Assembly: GCA_902796785.1 (NCBI GenBank) | Contig: CADBQJ010000166.1 | Location: 1-5,087 of the forward strand | DNA from: Fibrobacter succinogenes | Lineage (GTDB): Bacteria; Fibrobacterota; Fibrobacteria; Fibrobacterales; CADBQJ01 | Direction: 5' to 3' | Length of the DNA stretch: 5,087 bases | Shown here: positions 1 to 5,087 of the stretch, in pieces | Numbering within the stretch: position 1 is the first letter of the stretch | How the letters are laid out: the number at the start of each line of letters is the position of its first letter | Made by a program: the position numbers and the translations under genes | The notes under the pieces: model-generated | What the model saw: only the letters and a program-made list of their open reading frames with translations | Databases searched by the model: none | Told to the model about the DNA's origin: nothing

Positions 1-1551
<1,551 letters not shown>

Positions 1552-1553
1552 AC

Positions 1554-2939
1554 ATGCTGGACGAACTTCGCGAGGAATGCGGCGTCATCGGGATCTACGA
1601 CGGGGAGAACGTCGCGCGCAACGTCGCCATGGGGCTCTACGCCCTGCAGCACCGCGGTCAGGAGAGCGCCGGCTTCGCGGTCTCCGACGGCGCGAAAATC
1701 CGGGTCCGCAAGTCCATGGGGCTCGTCTCGGCGCTGCTCCGGGAGCACGACGCGGGCGAGCTGAAGGGACGCGCCGGAATCGGCCACGTGCGCTACAGCA
1801 CCACCGGGGCGTCCACGCTCGCCAACGCGCAGCCCATCCTCGTGGGCTGCAAGTGGGGCCAGATCGCCGTCGCCCACAACGGGAACATCACCAACGCGGC
1901 GGAGCTCCGCGCCGAAATGGAGGCCGAGGGGCACATCTTCCAGACCACCTCCGACTCCGAAATCCTCCTGCACGAAATCGCGCGCACGCGGGCCGGCGAC
2001 CTCGGCGAGGCCGTCGAAAAGGCGGTCGCGAAGCTGACCGGGAGCTTCTCGCTGGTCTTCCTCTCCAAGGACGCCATGTACGTCGCCCGCGACGGCTTCG
2101 GCTTCCGTCCCCTCTCGCTCGGGCGGCTGGGGAACGCCTGGTGCGCCGCGAGCGAAACCTGCGCGTTCGACCTCCTCGGGGCGAAATACGTCCGCGACGT
2201 CGAGCCCGGCGAATTCCTGACCGTGACGCGGGAGGGGGTCCGCTCCCGGCGGTTCGTCCGGAAGGAGCGCCGCGCCCACTGCATCTTCGAATGCATCTAC
2301 TTCGCCAGGCCCGACTCGAGGATCTTCGGGCAGAGCTGCGACAAGGTGCGCCGCAAGATGGGGAAAAAGCTGGCGGAGGAGCGCCCCGTCGACGCCGACA
2401 TCGTCGTCGCCGTGCCCGACAGCGCAGCGACGGCCGCTCTCGGCTACGCCCAGGCCAGCGGCATCCGCTTCGAAATCGGGCTGCTGCGGAACCACTACGT
2501 CGGCCGCACCTTCATCGACCCCGCGCAGGACGTGCGCGAGCAGAAGGTGAGGCTCAAGTTCAACCCCATCGAAGGGGTCCTGAAGGGCAGGCGGGTCTGC
2601 GTCGTCGACGACTCCCTCGTCCGCGGCACCACGCTCCGCATCCTCGTCCGGATGATCCGCGACGCGGGGGCGACGGAAGTCCACGTCCGCATCGCCTCGC
2701 CGCCGGTGGCCCATCCCTGCTTCTTCGGCATGGACTTCCCCAGCAGCCGCGAGCTCGCCGCCGCCTCCATGGCGCCCGAGGAGATCGCCGCCGCGCTCGG
2801 CGTCGACAGCCTCGGCTACCTCAGCGTCGAAGGCATGAAGGAGTGCACCGGCGAGGGCGAGCACTACTGCGCCGCCTGCTTCGACGGGAACTACCCCGAC
2901 TACGTCGGCGCGAAGACGGACAAGGCCCGCTGCGGGTAG
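1554..2939 (+). CDS. purF: Amidophosphoribosyltransferase (glutamine PRPP amidotransferase), Fe-S/propeptide type
   Basis: PurF catalyses the first committed step of purine synthesis: PRPP plus glutamine gives 5-phosphoribosylamine. The protein has 461 residues, normal for the B. subtilis type. The N-terminal Ntn-type glutaminase domain starts at Cys9, after the eight-residue leader MLDELREE that should be removed by self-processing. It also shows LQHRGQESAG (31-40), HVRYSTTG (78-85), AHNGNITN (107-114) and TSDSEILLHE (132-141). The phosphoribosyltransferase domain has the flexible loop RNHYVGRTFI (312-321) and the PRPP motif VVDDSLVRGTT (350-360). Cys243, Cys389, Cys439 and Cys442 align with the four [4Fe-4S] ligands of B. 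subtilis PurF. The start is set by the nearby Shine-Dalgarno and by the position of Cys9. An open frame extends far upstream but is only antiphase carB sequence. Family feedback inhibition by AMP/GMP is likely but not shown by the sequence. Confidence 0.97.
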   Translation: MLDELREECGVIGIYDGENVARNVAMGLYALQHRGQESAGFAVSDGAKIRVRKSMGLVSALLREHDAGELKGRAGIGHVRYSTTGASTLANAQPILVGCKWGQIAVAHNGNITNAAELRAEMEAEGHIFQTTSDSEILLHEIARTRAGDLGEAVEKAVAKLTGSFSLVFLSKDAMYVARDGFGFRPLSLGRLGNAWCAASETCAFDLLGAKYVRDVEPGEFLTVTREGVRSRRFVRKERRAHCIFECIYFARPDSRIFGQSCDKVRRKMGKKLAEERPVDADIVVAVPDSAATAALGYAQASGIRFEIGLLRNHYVGRTFIDPAQDVREQKVRLKFNPIEGVLKGRRVCVVDDSLVRGTTLRILVRMIRDAGATEVHVRIASPPVAHPCFFGMDFPSSRELAAASMAPEEIAAALGVDSLGYLSVEGMKECTGEGEHYCAACFDGNYPDYVGAKTDKARCG

Positions 2940-2942
2940 CCC

Positions 2943-3058
2943 CTCCCGCCGGAGAAGAAGACCGCTTTCCCGCCCGTTTTCACGGCGAGAGCGTATTCGT
3001 CCTTGTAGAGATCGAACTCGATTTCGCGGAGGAATCCGCTCGCGGTATTCGGCAATGG
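2943..3058 (-). other. Coding-like remnant or small ORF of unknown nature between the convergent genes
   Basis: The minus strand reads openly from ATG 3100 to a stop at 2900 (66 codons), overlapping the end of purF by 40 bp. The stretch around 3043-2945 looks coding: over 33 codons I count G/C at about 79%, 61% and 39% of third, first and second positions, the pattern of real GC-rich genes. The peptide includes REIEFDLYKDEYALAVK and then TGGKAVFFSGG. I do not recognise it. The only ATG sits in the terminator hairpin, and its AAGG is only two bases upstream, which is too close for a good ribosome-binding site; a TTG at 3055 is an alternative. The tail running into purF looks like read-through. 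It may be a gene fragment, a piece of a dispersed repeat, or a small real gene. GC is about 60% over 2941-3060, visibly lower than in the flanking genes. Confidence 0.3.
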
Positions 3059-3075
3059 CCTGGCGGCCGCAAACG

Positions 3076-3102
3076 AAAAGGGCTCCTTTCCGGAGCCCAT
3101 TT
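3076..3102 (-). terminator. Rho-independent terminator of the lpx operon, possibly bidirectional
   Basis: GGGCTCC (3080-3086) and GGAGCCC (3092-3098) form a perfect 7-bp stem around a 5-base loop. On the minus strand the stem is followed by TTTTCGTTT (3079-3071), a good U-tract, about 32 bases after the lpxA stop. On the plus strand the tail is only ATTTCCTT, so termination of carB-purF transcripts here should be weaker. Flanking AAA/TTT (3076-3078 with 3100-3102) can extend the stem past an A-A mismatch. Confidence 0.85.
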
Positions 3103-3130
3103 CCTTAGGCGCGCAGCGCGTTACTACGCA

Positions 3131-3925
3131 CTAATCCCTGATCCCTGAGACCTGATCCCTGCTTATCCCGATCAAGCCCATGCGGCGGCGGGCGCGGAAG
3201 GCGGCGTAGGGGGCGAGCTCGGGATCGTCGGCGAGTTCGGCGAGGACCTCGTCGACGGGACGTCCCCTCCGGTAGAGCTCGCGCAGCGCCCCCTCGAAGC
3301 GGGCGGACGACTCGGGCGAAAGGCCCGCGCGTTCGGCGCCGACGCGGTTGAAGCCGCCCCACCGCGCGGGATTGCCCAGCGCCTTGGAGTAGGGCGGCAC
3401 GTCGCGGTCGACCTTGGAGAGCCCGCCGACGAAGACGCCGTCGCCCAGGACGCAGAACTGCGCGACGGCGGAGAGCCCGCCGAGGTTGCAGCCGTCGCCG
3501 AGCGTCGCGTGGCCGGCCAGCTGGACGCCGTTGGAGAGGACGCAGTTCGCGCCGACCTCGCAGTCGTGTCCCACGTGCGCGTAGGCCATGACCAGGCAGC
3601 GCGGGCCGATCCGCGTGGGACGGTCCTGCGTCGTGGCGACGCTCAGCGTGGCGTATTCGCGGATCACGCAGCCCTCCCCCACCTCCAGGAGCGCGGGGGC
3701 GCCGTCGTACTTGAGGTCCTGCGGCTCGACGGCCACCGCCGCGCCGATTCCGATCTTCACGCCGTTCCCGACGCGGGCGCCCGGTCCGACGAAGGCGCGG
3801 GGCGCGACGACGCAGCGCTCGCCGAGCTCGGCGCCGGAGGAGACGATGGCCCAGGGGCCGACTTCGCAGCCGTCTCCCAGCTGCGCGTCGGGCGCGACGA
3901 TCGCGGTCTGGTGGATCTTGATCAT
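3131..3925 (-). CDS. lpxA: Acyl-ACP--UDP-N-acetylglucosamine O-acyltransferase
   Basis: LpxA transfers a 3-hydroxyacyl chain from ACP to UDP-GlcNAc, the first step of lipid A synthesis, in the cytoplasm. The 264-residue protein (E. coli: 262) has the left-handed beta-helix of hexapeptide repeats over about residues 1-185 and a helical C-terminal domain. By alignment from memory, the catalytic His125 of E. coli is His120 (in AHVGHDC), His122 is His117, His144 is His139, and QDLKY (69-73) is kept. The chain-length position Gly173 is Gly168. Unusual changes: E. coli His160 is Ala155 (SAVAQFC), the IHRGT motif is LSVAT (residues 94-98), and Arg205 is Ala200. The start ATG overlaps the fabZ stop (ATGA), with only a weak Shine-Dalgarno; a longer upstream frame is fabZ antiphase. 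The last residues come from a heptamer repeat and lie past the usual family end. The lpxC and fabZ neighbours support the lipid A role. Confidence 0.93.
   Translation of the reverse strand: MIKIHQTAIVAPDAQLGDGCEVGPWAIVSSGAELGERCVVAPRAFVGPGARVGNGVKIGIGAAVAVEPQDLKYDGAPALLEVGEGCVIREYATLSVATTQDRPTRIGPRCLVMAYAHVGHDCEVGANCVLSNGVQLAGHATLGDGCNLGGLSAVAQFCVLGDGVFVGGLSKVDRDVPPYSKALGNPARWGGFNRVGAERAGLSPESSARFEGALRELYRRGRPVDEVLAELADDPELAPYAAFRARRRMGLIGISRDQVSGIRD
3134..3161. repeat. Four-unit tandem heptamer repeat at the 3' end of lpxA
   Basis: Four back-to-back 7-base units read ATCCCTG, ATCCCTG, AGACCTG, ATCCCTG on the plus strand (CAGGGAT on the minus strand); three are identical and one has two changes. 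The array directly abuts the lpxA stop codon (3133-3131) and encodes about the last nine residues of LpxA. Because 7 is not a multiple of 3, the units are read in different frames in turn, and none of the frames contains a stop. Confidence 0.85.
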
Positions 3926-4392
3926 GGCTTCATCATCGCGTGGAGCACGGCGTTCGACGCGAGTTCGCCGCCGAGCAGGATTTCGGTTTCGCAGACCCCG
4001 ACGCTGCCGCGGAGCCGCTTCAGTTCGGCGCGGACCGTCAGGAGGCAGTCGGGGACGACGGGAAGGCGGAAGCGGCACTTCTCCACTCCCATGAAGACGG
4101 GCCTGCCGCCGAGGAAGGATTCGTCGGCGAAGAGCATCGCCAGCGCCATGGCCTGCGCCATCGCCTCGATCTGCAGCGCCCCCGGGAAGACGGGATTGCC
4201 CGGGAAATGGCCCTCGAAGCAGGATTCCGACGCGGCCACCTCCTTCTCGGCGACCACGAGCGAGGGCTCGATCGCCGTCACGCGGTCGAGCATGAGGAAG
4301 GGCGGGCGGTGCGGAAGAAGGCGCATGATCCCCTCGCGGTCGAGGAGGCAGCCGCGGGCCGGATGGCGCAGGATTTCGTCGAGGAGCGACAT
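3922..4392 (-). CDS. fabZ: 3-hydroxyacyl-[acyl-carrier-protein] dehydratase
   Basis: FabZ dehydrates (3R)-hydroxyacyl-ACP to trans-2-enoyl-ACP in type II fatty acid synthesis, competing with LpxA for the 3-hydroxyacyl-ACP pool. The 156-residue hotdog-fold protein has LLPHRPPFLMLDRV (25-38) and GHFPGNPVFPGALQIEAMAQ (61-80). The catalytic pair is His62 and Glu76; Glu rather than Asp marks FabZ, not FabA. The ATG at 4392 gives about 24 residues before LLPHR, longer than many stand-alone FabZ proteins. A GAAGGAAGG lies upstream but 13 bases from the ATG. A second in-frame ATG at codon 23 would give a start close to the motif, so the exact start is a little uncertain. The gene lies 26 bases after lpxC and overlaps lpxA by four bases. 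In Bacteroidota and several PVC bacteria this domain is fused to LpxC; here a TAG and a spacer keep them apart. Confidence 0.95.
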   Translation of the reverse strand: MSLLDEILRHPARGCLLDREGIMRLLPHRPPFLMLDRVTAIEPSLVVAEKEVAASESCFEGHFPGNPVFPGALQIEAMAQAMALAMLFADESFLGGRPVFMGVEKCRFRLPVVPDCLLTVRAELKRLRGSVGVCETEILLGGELASNAVLHAMMKP

Positions 4393-4404
4393 GGCGGAAT
4401 TCCG

Positions 4405-4413
4405 TCCTTCCTT
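4405..4413 (-). promoter_or_regulatory. Purine-rich likely ribosome-binding site of fabZ, unusually distant
   Basis: On the minus strand GAAGGAAGG lies in the 26-base gap between the lpxC stop and the fabZ ATG, but its last base is about 13 bases from that ATG, longer than the usual 5-9. It is the only good match in the gap. The long spacing may mean modest initiation or reliance on ribosomes arriving from lpxC. Confidence 0.45.
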
Positions 4414-4418
4414 CAAAT

Positions 4419-5087
4419 CTACATTCGGGGCGGAAGCACCAGGAGAAGCGAGGCCACCAGGCGGTGGTGCCGGAAGTGGCCGGCGTTGCGCGCGCGGATC
4501 TTCAGGCGCGGCAGCCCGGGCGCGGCGAGCGCGAGGTCTCCGACGAGGTCGAGGAGCTTGTGGGCGGCGAACTCGTCCGGGTCGCGCAACTCCCCTCCTT
4601 CGAGAACGCGAAGCCGGCCGTCGCGCTTTTCCCACAGGTAGCCCATTTCGGGCGCGACGCCGGCGAGCAGCCCCTCCTTCCGCGCCTCTTCGAGCTCGCG
4701 CGCCGAGACGAAGGAGCGCGCCTCCAGGATCCGGTCGAAGGGTTCGCCCTCGCGCAACGCGGCGCGCTGCTCGAGCCCCTCGCGCGCCCAGACGACCTCC
4801 GCCTCGAACCGGTCGGAGGGCTCGACCTCGAGGAAGCCCTCCTCCCAGACCCAGCGGCGGCGCAGCGGCGCGGGATAGGTCGACCACCCGAAGCGCGCCC
4901 CGGGCAGCTCGCGCAGCGCGGCGACCAAGGCGCGCGCGGAACCGTCGCAGGCGGGAAGCTCCCCGCCGTCGCACCAGGCGATCGCCTTGGGCCCGCGCCA
5001 GAAGGCGAGCGCCGCGCAGAGGTGCTCGGTCTCGGCGAGCGACCCGCCCCGGTCCCCGAGGACCTCGGTGCACCGGCGCGCGCGCAG
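4419..5087 (-). CDS. lpxC: UDP-3-O-acyl-N-acetylglucosamine deacetylase, N-terminus cut by window edge
   Basis: LpxC is the zinc deacetylase of the committed step of lipid A synthesis, acting on the LpxA product. The open frame runs to the last base, giving 222 residues and lacking about 57 N-terminal ones by comparison with E. coli (305). Visible motifs, by residue of this fragment: SLAETEHLCAAL (16-27), where Glu21 and His22 match the general base Glu78 and zinc ligand His79; ELPACDGSA (43-51); EARSF (122-126); AAHKLLDLVGDL (174-185), where His176 and Asp180 match zinc ligands His238 and Asp242; and NAGHFRHH (201-208), where His204 matches His265. The zinc site and catalytic set are therefore complete. 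The part after His79 is about 26 residues shorter than in E. coli, and the usual GGSxD(N/C)A segment reads AGVAPEMG, so this is a compact, divergent LpxC. A TTG at 4928 is internal, not a start. It is the first visible gene of lpxC-fabZ-lpxA. Confidence 0.93.
   Translation of the reverse strand: MRARRCTEVLGDRGGSLAETEHLCAALAFWRGPKAIAWCDGGELPACDGSARALVAALRELPGARFGWSTYPAPLRRRWVWEEGFLEVEPSDRFEAEVVWAREGLEQRAALREGEPFDRILEARSFVSARELEEARKEGLLAGVAPEMGYLWEKRDGRLRVLEGGELRDPDEFAAHKLLDLVGDLALAAPGLPRLKIRARNAGHFRHHRLVASLLLVLPPRM

Noticed and set aside
3026..3039. Small hairpin GCGGA-GGAA-TCCGC in the intergenic gap
   Set aside because: Five-base stem with no T-tract or other context; it can arise by chance within the coding-like stretch.
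1577..3148. Plus-strand open frame of 523 codons overlapping purF
   Set aside because: Arg-rich out-of-frame shadow of purF with no recognisable domain.
3134..3161. Heptamer array as a CRISPR or attachment site
   Set aside because: The units are contiguous, only 7 bases long, have no spacers, and no cas or integrase gene is in the window.
3926..4078. N-terminal extension of lpxA upstream of the ATG at 3925
   Set aside because: The extra 51 residues are Arg/Pro-rich antiphase fabZ. MIKIHQTA is a typical LpxA start.
3940..4641. Plus-strand open frame of 233 codons
   Set aside because: Antisense to fabZ and lpxC, with no known motif.
4393..5073. N-terminal extension of fabZ, which would mimic an LpxC-FabZ fusion
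   Set aside because: The extension is in a different frame from lpxC and is Arg/Ala-rich. lpxC ends in its own frame at 4419, so there is no fusion.

Overview
This is a GC-rich window with ordinary bacterial codon use. It carries five recognisable housekeeping genes in two convergent blocks. The genes point to a Gram-negative bacterium that makes lipid A. The order lpxC-fabZ-lpxA resembles Bacteroidota and PVC-type relatives, where lpxC and fabZ are often one fused gene, and the high GC would suit a PVC-like lineage (for example Kiritimatiellota or Lentisphaerota). That placement is an inference with low confidence.

Left block, plus strand (1-2939): the C-terminal half of carB (carbamoyl-phosphate synthase large subunit) enters from the left edge. 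Two bases after its stop comes a complete purF (PRPP amidotransferase). Both enzymes use glutamine-derived ammonia in nucleotide synthesis, one for pyrimidines and arginine, the other for purines. The tight junction, with the purF ribosome-binding site inside the end of carB, suggests co-translation. PurF is of the Bacillus type: it has a short propeptide before the catalytic Cys and all four cysteines expected to bind an [4Fe-4S] cluster.

Middle (2940-3130): a 191-bp gap between converging genes. It holds a strong hairpin terminator for the minus-strand operon, probably weaker in the other direction, and a stretch of about 115 bp with coding-like base periodicity on the minus strand that I cannot name. 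Next to it, a four-unit tandem heptamer repeat forms the last codons of lpxA.

Right block, minus strand (5087 to 3131): lpxC (its N-terminus runs off the right edge), then fabZ, then lpxA. LpxA and LpxC perform the first two steps of lipid A synthesis. FabZ dehydrates the same 3-hydroxyacyl-ACP pool that LpxA draws on. fabZ and lpxA overlap by ATGA. The LpxA copy keeps the catalytic His and the carboxylate/Lys substrate-binding motif but lacks several usually conserved residues.

No tRNA, rRNA, CRISPR array, insertion sequence or defence system is visible. I do not see a new multi-gene system. The most interesting items are the repeat-derived C-terminus of LpxA, its altered active-site residues, and the unexplained coding-like remnant between the two blocks.
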